Positions 26,743 through 35,632 of a stretch of DNA of 64,000 bases are shown one piece after another. The stretch lies in NCBI GenBank assembly GCA_014189435.1, contig CP050293.1, positions 3,973,001-4,037,000 on the forward strand, written 5' to 3'. The position numbers were made by a program, and so were the translations under genes. This stretch comes from Mesorhizobium loti (lineage in GTDB: Bacteria > Pseudomonadota > Alphaproteobacteria > Rhizobiales > Rhizobiaceae). Numbering within the stretch: the first letter of the stretch is position 1; every line of letters starts with the position of its first letter. The notes beneath the pieces are model-generated. The model was not told the DNA's origin, made no database searches, and saw only the letters and a list, made by a program, of their open reading frames with translations.

Positions 26743-27635
26743 GTGCGGCTGCCAAATCTGCGGTCGGCGAAGCGCGCGACCAGCACCACACAGAGGATGA
26801 CCAGCATGACGGCGACGGAGAGTGCTGCGCCAAACGGCCAGTCATTGGCCTTGCCGAATTGCGCCTGGATCAGTGTACCGATCATGGTGCTGGCCGGACC
26901 GCCGACGAGAGCCGGCGTGACATAGTCGCCGACCGTCGGCACGAAGACGACGAGCGCGGCCGCCAGCACGCCCGGCATCGAATTGGGCAGCACGACACGG
27001 CGGAAAGAGGTGAATGGCCGCGCGCCGAGATCGGAAGCGGCCTCGATCAGCGATTTCGGGATCGTGTCCAGCGCCACATAGATCGGCAGGATGGCGAACG
27101 GCGCATAGGCGTGCGCGAGCGTGACGACGACGGCGGCCGGCGTGTTGAGAAAGGCCAATGTCGGCTCGGACCAGATGCCGCTTTCGATCAGCGCCGAGTT
27201 CAGCACGCCATTATAGGCGAGCACGATCTTCCAGGCGAAGACGCGCAAGAGATAGCTGGTCCAGAACGGCAGCGTCACCAGGAACAGCAGCAGGCCGCGC
27301 CGCCGGCCGGCGTGGAAGGCAAGGTAGTAGGCGACGGGATAGGCAGTGACGACCGTGGCCAGCGTGACCAGGGCGGCAATGATCAGCGAGCGCAGCGTCA
27401 CCGTCCAGTACAGCGGATCGGACACCACAGTGACAAAATTCGCCACGGTGAAACCAGCGCCGAGCAGCGAACCGTCATTGGTGCGGAAGGCTAGGAAAAA
27501 CACGAGGCCGAGGGCAAACAGGATCAGCAGCAAGGTGACCAGCGCGCCCGGCAACAGCATGGCCACGCGGAAGCCCGATGAAGACCGGGCTTCCGGGGCT
27601 GATGTTGCAACTATGGCCGACATCGACCTGTCCAT
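26739..27635 (-). CDS. Polyamine-type ABC transporter permease, PotB-like
   Basis: The protein has 298 residues, or 294 if it starts at the second Met (27623). It has six helices, with the EAA loop EAASDLGARPFTSFRRVVLP followed by the PGVLAAALVVFVPTVGDYVTP helix typical of PotB. It is the first gene of the leftward transporter operon; a three-part TGAAA/TTTCA/TGAAA site ends 9 bases before it. Confidence 0.92.
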   Translation of the reverse strand: MDRSMSAIVATSAPEARSSSGFRVAMLLPGALVTLLLILFALGLVFFLAFRTNDGSLLGAGFTVANFVTVVSDPLYWTVTLRSLIIAALVTLATVVTAYPVAYYLAFHAGRRRGLLLFLVTLPFWTSYLLRVFAWKIVLAYNGVLNSALIESGIWSEPTLAFLNTPAAVVVTLAHAYAPFAILPIYVALDTIPKSLIEAASDLGARPFTSFRRVVLPNSMPGVLAAALVVFVPTVGDYVTPALVGGPASTMIGTLIQAQFGKANDWPFGAALSVAVMLVILCVVLVARFADRRFGSRT

Positions 27636-27643
27636 CGAAATTT

Positions 27644-27677
27644 TGAAATTGGCCTAGAATTTTTCATATTCATGAAA
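27644..27677. promoter_or_regulatory. Three-part TGAAA operator-like site before the polyamine transporter operon
   Basis: TGAAA, 13 bases, TTTCA, 6 bases, TGAAA. The same three words with the same spacings occur at 29039-29072 before the FAD oxidase gene. The last two words with the spacer form a perfect TTTCAT/ATGAAA dyad. Binding by the XRE-cupin regulator is inference. Confidence 0.65.
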
Positions 27678-27727
27678 CTGTCAAGCAGAATCCCCAAACG
27701 GAATCCCATTGACAGGAAGCGCCCTGG

Positions 27728-29011
27728 TCAGCGCTCCAGCGCATCGAGCAGGCGATACCAGGCGATGGTCGCGGCGACGCCGACCTGGCGGAAGGCGTGA
27801 AACGGGACCGGCCGGATTGGCGAGACCGGGAAAGGCAATTGCCTGGCGTCGCCACTTTGGAGGTAGCCGGCGATGCGCTCGCCAAGCGCGGTCATCAGGC
27901 CGACACCGCGACCCTGGCAACCGACCACGGCCAGCAGGCCCTGCTCCGGCTCGTGGACGTGCGGCAGGTGGTCCGGTGTCATCGCCACCCGGCCGAACCA
28001 GCGCTTCTCGATGGCGACACCGGACAGCGAGGGATAGAGCCGTACCAGAGCACGCTCGAGATGCGCCCAGTCGCCAGCGCTCGTCGGCAACGCCATGCGG
28101 CCCCGTCCGCCGAGCACCAGCCGGCCGTCGGCGCTCTTGCGGTAGTAGACGAGGATGCGCCTGGAGTCCGACACCGCCTGCCCTTCCGGCAGGATCGTTG
28201 CGGCCAGGTTGGGCGACAGCGGCGCTGTGGCGATCTGAAAGGAATGCAGCGGCACGATCGTCTGGGCGAGACCAGGGATCAGGCCATCCGTATAGGCGTT
28301 GGTCGCTAGTACGACCGCCTTTGCCTGCAATTCAGTACCGTTTTCAGCCGAAATATGCCAAACGCCGGCGGTATTGGTGAGCCGCACGACCTTTTGGCGC
28401 TCGGCTATCCTCACTCCCGCCGCGGCCGCGACACGGGCGAGTTCCGACGTATAGGCAAGCGGATCGATGACACCGGCGCGGCGGTCGAGCCAGCCGCCGA
28501 GATAGCCCTGCGCACCGGTCCTGGCTGCAATCTCCGTCGCGCTCAGCAGTTGGACATCGGCGCCCCGCGCCCGCCATTGCCGGTCACGGGTCGCCGCCGC
28601 CTTCAGCGCGACCTCCGTGTGCGCCGCCTGGATCCAGCCATTGCGAACGAACGGCACCGCCAGCCTCTCGTCGCGGATCAGTTCGAACACCGCATCGGCG
28701 GTCGAGGCGGCAAAATTGACGAGCGCCTCGCCGCGCTCCGGGCCAAAATGCTCCAGCAGCCATTCCGGATCATATTTCAGGCCGGGAATGACCTGGCCGC
28801 CATTGAGGCCTGATGCACCCTGGCCGATTTCGCCAGCCTCCAGCACCTGCACGGACATGCCAAGCCGGGCAGCATGCAATGCAGTCGACAGGCCCATGAT
28901 GCCGCCGCCGACAATGACGACATCGGCCTTTTCGCCACTGGGGAAAAGCGATTGAAACCTGGAAGCCGCCTGCGGCTTGTGCCAGATCGGATCGGAGAAT
29001 GGTGCGGGCAA
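27728..29011 (-). CDS. FAD-dependent amine oxidase, gamma-glutamylputrescine oxidase-like
   Basis: DAO-family flavoenzyme of 427 residues. The FAD-binding motif is ADVVIVGGGIMGLSTALHAARLG (given in part) at about residues 29-51. The GASGLNGGQVIPGL segment and the C-terminal GCQGRGVGLMTALGERIAGY fit the PuuB/OrdL group that oxidises gamma-glutamylputrescine or related amines. It lies 92 bases upstream of the polyamine-type ABC operon on the same strand and shares its operator-like site. No gamma-glutamylputrescine synthetase is present in the window. Confidence 0.88.
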   Translation of the reverse strand: MPAPFSDPIWHKPQAASRFQSLFPSGEKADVVIVGGGIMGLSTALHAARLGMSVQVLEAGEIGQGASGLNGGQVIPGLKYDPEWLLEHFGPERGEALVNFAASTADAVFELIRDERLAVPFVRNGWIQAAHTEVALKAAATRDRQWRARGADVQLLSATEIAARTGAQGYLGGWLDRRAGVIDPLAYTSELARVAAAAGVRIAERQKVVRLTNTAGVWHISAENGTELQAKAVVLATNAYTDGLIPGLAQTIVPLHSFQIATAPLSPNLAATILPEGQAVSDSRRILVYYRKSADGRLVLGGRGRMALPTSAGDWAHLERALVRLYPSLSGVAIEKRWFGRVAMTPDHLPHVHEPEQGLLAVVGCQGRGVGLMTALGERIAGYLQSGDARQLPFPVSPIRPVPFHAFRQVGVAATIAWYRLLDALER

Positions 29012-29038
29012 GGGGTCACCTGGGATTCATTGGCAAAA

Positions 29039-29072
29039 TGAAAATCCTAGATGTGATTTCACCATTTTGAAA
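29039..29072. promoter_or_regulatory. Three-part TGAAA operator-like site before the FAD oxidase gene
   Basis: TGAAA, 13 bases containing CCTAGA, TTTCA, 6 bases, TGAAA. Spacing is identical to the site at 27644-27677, and both have CCTAGA or CTAGA in the 13-base spacer. It lies 28 bases before the oxidase start. Confidence 0.65.
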
Positions 29073-29122
29073 GCGGGTTTTGATCCGGCGGCTCACAGAT
29101 CGAGCCGAGGGTAAAAGCTATC

Positions 29123-30028
29123 TCATCCGAACCGGTTGGTCGGCGTGCCTCGAACGCCTGTCCGCACCGCAAACAATCCGCCCTCTTGCGGATTTGCCTG
29201 CAAGTGTCCCCTGCTCATGGTAAATCGCGCCGACGTGACGAAGAGAGTGTCGAAATTCTCGCCACCAAAAGCGCAACTCGTAGGCCAGCTGCAGGGCAGG
29301 TCCACGACCTTGTCGAGAACTCCATCGGGAGAAATGCGGACGAGGCAGCCGCCGCCCGCAACGCGGCAATTCCAGACATAGCCCTCCGCATCCATGCACG
29401 ACCCATCCGGCAGACCGCGCGGAAAGCCCGAGAAGAAAGGACGCCTGTCGGTTATTCGCGATAGCGCCCTGTCCCAGCGATAGCGGAACATCTGGTTCTT
29501 CATCGTGTCCGCCGTGACGAAGGCATCATCCGCCGTCCAGATCATGGTGTTGGTGATGCCGAAACGATCGGCGCTGAGCGCCTCCACAATGCCGGTCGTG
29601 TCGACGCGATAGATCCGCCCCGCATCTCGCGAAATCTCGCGCGGAAGATCGTCCCGGCCGATATTGTTTTCCATGGTTCCGACCCACAATGAGCCGTCTG
29701 GGGCGACCACGCCCTCATTCAACCGTGTGTCCGGGCTATCCGGCTCGATCGTCGCGATCGTGCTGAAGGTTTCCCCGAAATCCCACAGCGCCACATCCTT
29801 TCGCAGCCCAACGATGGCGCCACCGTTCCTGCACAGGCCGATCGAGGTTGCGAGGTCCGGTGCTTGCCAGCTCTGGTGATCGAGGGTGTCCGGATCGAGC
29901 TGATGGATACGCCGCCCGATAATATCCACCCAGATCAGTGTTTTCCTGTTTTCGTCCCAGATCAGGCTCTCCCCGACGACATCCCAGGCATCGAACACGA
30001 GAACCGCCCGCATCTCTCCGCTATCCAT
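29123..30028 (-). CDS. SMP-30/gluconolactonase-family lactonase
   Basis: Six-bladed propeller hydrolase of 301 residues that opens sugar 1,5- or 1,4-lactones to aldonic acids. Typical segments are LGESLIWDE-like VGESLIWDENRKTLIWVDI (metal Glu), LNEGVVAPDGSLWVGTM (Asn and Asp region), FGITNTMIWTADD and LPDGSCMDAEGYVWNCRVAGG (given in part, metal Asp). It diverges from the GntR-led sugar operon and supplies its lactonase step. Confidence 0.9.
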   Translation of the reverse strand: MDSGEMRAVLVFDAWDVVGESLIWDENRKTLIWVDIIGRRIHQLDPDTLDHQSWQAPDLATSIGLCRNGGAIVGLRKDVALWDFGETFSTIATIEPDSPDTRLNEGVVAPDGSLWVGTMENNIGRDDLPREISRDAGRIYRVDTTGIVEALSADRFGITNTMIWTADDAFVTADTMKNQMFRYRWDRALSRITDRRPFFSGFPRGLPDGSCMDAEGYVWNCRVAGGGCLVRISPDGVLDKVVDLPCSWPTSCAFGGENFDTLFVTSARFTMSRGHLQANPQEGGLFAVRTGVRGTPTNRFG

Positions 30029-30062
30029 GCATTGCCTCGTTTGTCGCGCTTGTTGACGTCAC

Positions 30063-30117
30063 TTGACAGACAGCATTTCACAAAGATATAGGCATTTCAA
30101 GAAAACTTGTCATACAG
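30063..30117. promoter_or_regulatory. Repeated motifs in the lactonase/GntR divergent promoter
   Basis: TTGACAGACAG (30063-30073) and TTGTCATACAG (30107-30117) agree at 9 of 11 positions, and between them GCATTTCA occurs twice (30073-30080, 30092-30099). They could be sites for the adjacent GntR protein. No -35/-10 pair is assigned. Confidence 0.35.
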
Positions 30118-30128
30118 GTTGAGGGCAA

Positions 30129-30851
30129 ATGGTGGCCAATCGTAGCATGATGCCGGAGGAGACCAATCCTGGGTTGGTCAGCGCCGCTATTCAGGCGATC
30201 ACCCAATACATCCGTGTCGAGGGACTCGGCCCTGGCGACCTCTTGCCCAGCGAAGCCGATATGACCCGCAGGCTCAGCGTCTCGCGGACAGTGGTGCGGG
30301 AGGCGTTTCGATCGCTGTCGGCGATGCGCCTGATCGATATGAGCGCCGGTCGGCGCGCCAGCGTCGCCAAGCTCGACATCGGTGCCATGTCGATGGTGAT
30401 CGAGCACGGCGTCACCACCGAACAGATCAGCGTCCACCAGGTTTATGATGTTCGCCGCACCATCGAAATGCGCACGGTGGCGCTCGCCGCACTCCGGCGA
30501 AGCGATGCCGAGGCGGCAGAAATCCAAGAATACGCGCGACTGATGCGCGAGAACTATCATGCGCCCGAGATCGTCATGGAGCACGACATCTCATTCCATG
30601 AGGCGATCGCGCGGGCCTCCCACAACCCGGTGTTCTCGTTGATCATCACCGCCTTCAGCGGGGTCACGCGACGCACTTGGGTGATCGGCTGGCGTACACG
30701 CGCTTCCGTGGAAGATCAGATCAAGATGATCGAGGGTCACGCAGATATTGCCCGGGCGATCATGGCGGGGAATCCGCAACTTGCCGCCGAACACATGGCC
30801 GCGCATTTCGACAAAAGCGTCAAGGCGCTGACCGACGCGGGGATCGCATGA
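30129..30851 (+). CDS. GntR-family regulator, FadR (FCD) subfamily
   Basis: The protein has 240 residues. The winged-helix part includes GDLLPSEADMTRRLSVSRTVVREAFRSLSAM (given in part). The C-terminal FCD domain carries metal-site residues in EHDISFHEAIARASHN. It leads the sugar operon; its stop overlaps the dehydratase start by ATGA. Autoregulation together with the divergent lactonase gene is likely. Confidence 0.92.
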   Translation: MVANRSMMPEETNPGLVSAAIQAITQYIRVEGLGPGDLLPSEADMTRRLSVSRTVVREAFRSLSAMRLIDMSAGRRASVAKLDIGAMSMVIEHGVTTEQISVHQVYDVRRTIEMRTVALAALRRSDAEAAEIQEYARLMRENYHAPEIVMEHDISFHEAIARASHNPVFSLIITAFSGVTRRTWVIGWRTRASVEDQIKMIEGHADIARAIMAGNPQLAAEHMAAHFDKSVKALTDAGIA

Positions 30852-32050
30852 AAATCCGCGCGATCGAGACCATTCGCATCGAAGAGCGGCCCAATCTGCT
30901 CTGGGTCGAGGTGCATACCGACGAAGGCATCACCGGCCTTGGCGAAACATTCTTCATGGCGCGCACGGTCGCGGAATACCTGCACGAATATGTTGCGCCA
31001 CGCGTCATCGGCCGCGATCCCCTGCAGATCGATCTGCTTTCCGCGGATCTGGTTGGCTATCTCGGTTTCCGCTCGAGCGGCGCCGAGGTTCGCGGCAATT
31101 CCGCCTTCGACATCGCGCTCTGGGACATTTTCGGCAAGGCGACAAACCAGCCAATAGCGCAGCTTCTTGGAGGCTTTTCACGGCAGTCCATCCGCACCTA
31201 CAACACCTGCGCCGGCACCGAATACATCAAGGACGGCAAGGGACAGACCACCGTAAATTATGGTCTCGGCACGAAGCAGGGCTACGACGATCTGAACGGG
31301 TTTCTCCACCGCGCCGACGAGTTGGCGGCGGAGCTCCTTGAAGACGGCATCACGGCCATGAAGATCTGGCCCTTCGACCATGCCGCCGAGAAAAGCAGGG
31401 GGCAGGATATCAGCGCCGCCGACCTCAAAGCCGCATTACAGCCTTTCGAGAAGATCCGCAAAGCTGTCGGCGACAAGATAGACATCATGGTCGAGTTCCA
31501 TTCGATGTGGCAGCTCCTGCCCGCGATCAAGATCGCCAAAGCGCTCGGACCTTACGGCACATACTGGCACGAGGATCCGATCCGCATGGACAGCCTCGGC
31601 GATCTCAAGCGCTATGAGGCCGCGAGTCCGGCGCCGATCTCGGCGTCAGAAACCTTGGGCAGTCGCTGGGCATTCCGGGATCTGCTGGAGACCGGCGCCG
31701 CAGGCATCGTGATGCTGGACATTTCCTGGTGCGGTGGACTTTCGGAAGCACGCAAGATCGCCGCGATGGCGGAGGCCTGGCACCTCCCGGTCGCCCCGCA
31801 CGACTGCACCGGGCCCGTGGTTCTGGCGGCGTCCACACATTTGTCCCTCAACGCGCCCAACGCACTCGTACAGGAGAGTGTGAGGGCATTCTACCGGACC
31901 TGGTATCGCGACCTCGTGACCGCGCTGCCGGAAGTCAAGGACGGCATGATCACCGTGCCGCCCGGCCCGGGCCTCGGGCTGGAACTCAATCCCGACCTCG
32001 GTCGGGCCTACACCGTCCATCGCCGCGTCTCCGACAAGGCGGACATCTGA
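30848..32050 (+). CDS. Enolase-superfamily sugar acid dehydratase (mandelate racemase group)
   Basis: The protein has 400 residues. The N-terminal capping domain has GITGLGETFFMARTVAEY. The barrel domain has ITAMKIWPFD with the Lys region, IDIMVEFHSMW, YWHEDPIR and PISASETLGSR for the metal carboxylates, VMLDISWCGG, and the catalytic His in PVAPHDCTGPV. These match sugar acid dehydratases that make 2-keto-3-deoxy sugar acids. The exact substrate is not set by sequence. The start overlaps the GntR stop. Confidence 0.9.
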   Translation: MKIRAIETIRIEERPNLLWVEVHTDEGITGLGETFFMARTVAEYLHEYVAPRVIGRDPLQIDLLSADLVGYLGFRSSGAEVRGNSAFDIALWDIFGKATNQPIAQLLGGFSRQSIRTYNTCAGTEYIKDGKGQTTVNYGLGTKQGYDDLNGFLHRADELAAELLEDGITAMKIWPFDHAAEKSRGQDISAADLKAALQPFEKIRKAVGDKIDIMVEFHSMWQLLPAIKIAKALGPYGTYWHEDPIRMDSLGDLKRYEAASPAPISASETLGSRWAFRDLLETGAAGIVMLDISWCGGLSEARKIAAMAEAWHLPVAPHDCTGPVVLAASTHLSLNAPNALVQESVRAFYRTWYRDLVTALPEVKDGMITVPPGPGLGLELNPDLGRAYTVHRRVSDKADI

Positions 32051-32075
32051 AGTACACTCAACGGGAGGAATAGTA

Positions 32076-33053
32076 ATGAAACGACTGACTGCAACGCTTT
32101 TGCTGGCCACGACGCTGTTCGCCGGGCCTTCCATCGCCAGCGCCGACGGGCTCAACATCGTCTTTACGCACCATTCGTCGGCCTCAAACACCTTCTGGCA
32201 GGCGGTGAAGAAGGGCTATGACGATGCCTGCGCCAAGGTCGAAGCCAAGTGCAACATGATCTTCACCCAGACCGAGGGTTCGGTCGAGCAGCAACTCGCC
32301 AACATGCGCGCGGCACTTGCCGCCAAGCCGGATGCGCTGCTGACCTCGATCGTCGACAACAAGGCGTTCGACGACGTCATCAAGGAAGCGCGGGACGCCG
32401 GTGTGTTGGTGATTGCCGTCAATGTCGATGACACCGAGGGCGCCAAGGGCAATGCCCGGCAGGCCTTCATAGGGCAAGGTTTCAAGCCGGCGGGCTATTC
32501 GCTCGGCAAGGCGATTTCCGAGAGCTTCCCGAAAGAAGGGCCAATCAAGGTTCTGGTCGGCATTTCCGCACCAGGCCAGAACTGGTCGGAAAGTCGCGGC
32601 GCAGGTGTGATGCAGTTCCTGGAAGAGTACAAGGCGGCCCATCCCGAGCGACAGGTCTCATGGGAGCGGATCGACAGCGGAACGGACCTTGCGATCACGT
32701 CCGATCGTGTCGGCGCCTATCTCAACGCGCATCCCGACACCACCGCCTATTTCGACACCGGCTTCTGGTGCGCGGGCGTTGCGCGGTCCTTGCAGGATCG
32801 CGGTGTCGAGCCCGGCAAGGTCCTGCTTGGCGGCTTCGATCTGGTGCCGGAAGTTCTGCAGCAGATGCAGAAGGGTTATGTGCAGGCCCTGGTGGACCAG
32901 CAGCCCTACATGCAAGGCTTCATGCCGGTGATGGAAGCCTACCTGAACAAGAAGGTGGGTCTGGCGCCCTCCGACATCGATACGGGCCAGGGCATCGTAC
33001 GCCCGGACCAGGCCGACGCGATCATGGCGCTTTCCGCGCAAGGTCTGCGCTAG
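32076..33053 (+). CDS. Sugar ABC transporter substrate-binding protein (Frc/Rbs type)
   Basis: Periplasmic binding protein of 325 residues in the PBP type 1 (RbsB-like, Peripla_BP_4) group. The signal peptide is MKRLTATLLLATTLFAGPSIASA. The mature part starts DGLNIVFTHHSSASNTFWQAVKKGYDDAC (given in part), then QQLANMRAALAAKPDALLTSIVDNKAF. A clear GGGAGG site precedes the ATG. An intercistronic hairpin follows the stop, as often seen after highly expressed binding-protein genes. Confidence 0.93.
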   Translation: MKRLTATLLLATTLFAGPSIASADGLNIVFTHHSSASNTFWQAVKKGYDDACAKVEAKCNMIFTQTEGSVEQQLANMRAALAAKPDALLTSIVDNKAFDDVIKEARDAGVLVIAVNVDDTEGAKGNARQAFIGQGFKPAGYSLGKAISESFPKEGPIKVLVGISAPGQNWSESRGAGVMQFLEEYKAAHPERQVSWERIDSGTDLAITSDRVGAYLNAHPDTTAYFDTGFWCAGVARSLQDRGVEPGKVLLGGFDLVPEVLQQMQKGYVQALVDQQPYMQGFMPVMEAYLNKKVGLAPSDIDTGQGIVRPDQADAIMALSAQGLR

Positions 33054-33073
33054 GCCTACACGCGCCATGTGTT

Positions 33074-33101
33074 CACCCGGCGGTGCCCGCGCCGCCGGGT
33101 G
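33074..33101 (+). other. Intercistronic hairpin after the binding-protein gene
   Basis: A perfect 10-bp stem (CACCCGGCGG with CCGCCGGGTG) and an eight-base loop lie 20 bases after the stop. No T run follows. Such hairpins usually protect the upstream mRNA and lower expression of the downstream permease. Confidence 0.65.
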
Positions 33102-33130
33102 GTCCCTCGCCTCAATTCCTGGAGCCTGCC

Positions 33131-34109
33131 TTGAAACGCCTCTTCAAGACCTATCTGGAAAAGCCTGAACTGGCTGGACTGATCCTGCTGGTGCTTCTGG
33201 TGGTGATTTTCGAGATCCGCTCGGACGGCGTGTTCCTCAACCAGGACAACCTTCGTGGCATACTCGGCATTCTGCCGGAGACGGGCCTCGTCGCCATCGG
33301 CGTCACGATCCTGATGATCAGCGGGGGAGTTCGACCTGTCGGTTGGATCGGTGTTTGCGCTGATGCCGATGTCCATGGCCGTCCTCATGGTCGAGGGTGT
33401 GCCTTTCCCGCTCGCTTTGCTGGCCGGCCTTGGCGTTTGCGCGGTCATCGGCTTCATCAACGGCTATGTGACGATCCGGTTCGAGATCCCGAGCTTCATC
33501 ACCACGCTCGGCATGCTGTTCATCGCCCGTTCGCTGACGATCGTCGTCTCGGGCGGGTTTCCACCCCTGCTTCCCGCTGATCTGCCGAACTGGCTGTTCA
33601 CCTCGTTTGTCGGTCCCGGCCACATGTTCCGCATGTCGTTCCTGTGGTTTGCCGGAATTGCCGTGCTGACGTCGCTGATGCTTTCCCGGACCAATTTCGG
33701 CAATTGGATAAAGGCCACCGGCGGCTTCCATCCCGCTGCCGCCTCGATGGGCATTCCGACCGCGAGAGTGAAACTCGCATGCTTCATGCTTTGCTCGATG
33801 CTGTCCGGTTTCGCCGGCATGTTGCAGGTGCTGAGACTGGGGTCTCCGCTGCCTTCCATCGGCGAGGGCCTGGAACTCCAGGCAGTCGCCTCAGCGGTCA
33901 TCGGCGGCGCTTCGCTGGCAGGCGGCATCGGTACGGTCGCAGGCGGTATCATCGGCACGATCCTGATCCGCATTATCGACAATGGGCTTGTGCTCTCGCA
34001 AGTCGATGCGAACTGGTTCAAATTCGCGATCGGCTTCCTGACCATCTTCGCCGTCGTCGCCAATGCCTGGATGCGCAAGCGCGCCAAGGCGATCAAGATG
34101 GAGAATTGA
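33131..34109 (+). pseudogene. Sugar ABC transporter permease (RbsC-like), frameshifted
   Basis: BPD_transp_2 permease of about 325 residues if joined. The first frame, from a TTG at 33131 with TGGAG upstream, reads LKRLFKTYLEKPELAGLILL to GVTILMISGG. The second frame continues with FDLSVGS text and FALMPMSMAVL to the end at 34109. The family motif EFDLS is restored if one G is removed from the run of five at 33323-33327. As written, the first frame leaves the family after about 67 residues. Sequencing error and real loss are both possible; neighbours on both sides are intact. Confidence 0.85.
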
Positions 34110-34112
34110 GAT

Positions 34113-34844
34113 ATGGACGACGCGATCATCTCCGTCCGCAATCTTCACAAATGGTACTCGGGCGTGCATGCGCTGAAGGGCGTGAGCCTCGACTTCAAGC
34201 GGGGCGAGGCGCTCGGGCTGATTGGCGACAATGGCGCCGGCAAGTCGACGCTCATCAACATTCTATCCGGCGTCCAAACAGCCGATGAGGGTGAAATCCT
34301 GGTCGACGGCAAGCCGGTGCGGATCACCAGGCCGCGCGATGCGATGAACCTCGGTATCGAGACCATCTACCAATACAATTCCATGGTTCCCACCATGTCG
34401 ATTGCCAGGAACCTGTTTATCGGGCGGGAACCGACGCGGTTTTCCGTGTTCGGCGTGGGCATCCTCGACCAGAAGAAGATGGGCAGCGAAAGCATCAAGG
34501 CGATCGCCAATGTCGATCTGCATCTGCGCTCGCCAGATGCACTGGTCGGCGAACTGTCAGGGGGCCAGCGGCAGGGCGTCGCCATCGCGCGCGCCATGCA
34601 CTTCAAGTCGAAGGTGATGATTCTCGACGAGCCGACCAACCATCTGTCGGTCAAGGAAACGCACAAGGTGATCGGCTTTGTCCGGGGCTTGAAAGAGCAG
34701 GGTGTCACCGGCGTCTTCATCAGCCACAACATGCATCACGTCTTTGACTGCTGTGATCGTGTGGTCGCGATGGCGCGCGGCGAGGTCGTGCTCGATAAGC
34801 GCATCGAGGAAACCTCCATCGACGAAGTCCACAACGTACTCTGA
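34113..34844 (+). CDS. Sugar ABC transporter ATP-binding protein, single domain (FrcA-like)
   Basis: The protein has 243 residues with one nucleotide-binding domain, unlike the two-domain RbsA type. It has Walker [17 protein letters not shown], signature LSGGQRQGVAIARAM, Walker B VMILDEPTNHLSV and H-loop VFISHNMHHV. The DEPTNHLS variant is shared with the ATPase at 42719 (DEPTNNLG). It starts 3 bases after the permease stop. Confidence 0.93.
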   Translation: MDDAIISVRNLHKWYSGVHALKGVSLDFKRGEALGLIGDNGAGKSTLINILSGVQTADEGEILVDGKPVRITRPRDAMNLGIETIYQYNSMVPTMSIARNLFIGREPTRFSVFGVGILDQKKMGSESIKAIANVDLHLRSPDALVGELSGGQRQGVAIARAMHFKSKVMILDEPTNHLSVKETHKVIGFVRGLKEQGVTGVFISHNMHHVFDCCDRVVAMARGEVVLDKRIEETSIDEVHNVL

Positions 34845-34854
34845 GAAGCGGGGA

Positions 34855-35617
34855 ATGGTGATGACGGACCTTTCCGGCAAAGTTGCGCTGCTGACGGGCG
34901 GTCTTGGTTCGCTCGGCCGTGCCCAGGCTGCCGCACTTGCGCGCGCCGGCGCACGCGTGCTTTTGCTTGACCGTCCTGAGACTGTCGAAGGACCTCGGAT
35001 CGCAGCTGAATTGGCGTCGGCAAACAAGGGTGCGATCGTCTATATCGGCTGCGACCTGAACCAGTTGGCCGAAGCCGAAGCGGCGGTCAGGGCGCTCGCC
35101 GACGGAGAAGGCGCGATCGACATTTTGATCAACAACGCGGCGCTTATCATCAACCGTCCGTTCGAGGAGTTTTCACTCACCGAATATGAGGACCAGATTC
35201 TGCGTGAATTCCTCGGCTGCCTTCGCGCTGGCGCGCGCCTGCGCTCCTGGCATGAAGAAGAAGGGCCAGGGGAGGATCGTCAATTTCTGTTCGGTGACAC
35301 TGAACGGCCGCTGGGAGGGTTACGTGCCTTATGTAGCCTCGAAGGGCGCCATGCTGGGTCTCACGAAGTCGCTGGCGCGGGAATTGGGACCGCACGGCAT
35401 TACCGTAAACGCAGTATCGCCGGGCGCTGTCGTTTCCGAGGCGGAGGAGCGCGTTTTCGGGGAACGGCTCCAGGAATACAACGACTGGATTCTGACCAAC
35501 CAGAGCTTGAAGCGTCGCATCGAGCCGCAGCATGTCGCCGATCTCGTGCTGTTCCTTGTCTCCCCAGCCGCGGACATGATCAGCGGCCAGAACATCAGCG
35601 TCGATGGTGGCTGGTAG
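34855..35617 (+). pseudogene. Short-chain dehydrogenase/reductase, frameshifted
   Basis: The first frame has the NAD(P)-binding motif LTGGLGSLGRAQAAALARAG and INNAAL. The second frame has the C-terminal half with the catalytic Ser region VNFCSVTLNG, the YVPYVASKGAMLG motif (Tyr and Lys) and the end SGQNISVDGGW. The frames switch at about 35197-35207; dropping one base near 35201 gives the expected DQIRVNSSAAF join. Joined length is about 250 residues, normal for SDRs. In the pathway it would oxidise the sugar to a lactone. Confidence 0.82.
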
Positions 35618-35632
35618 AGTGGCTTTCCGTCG

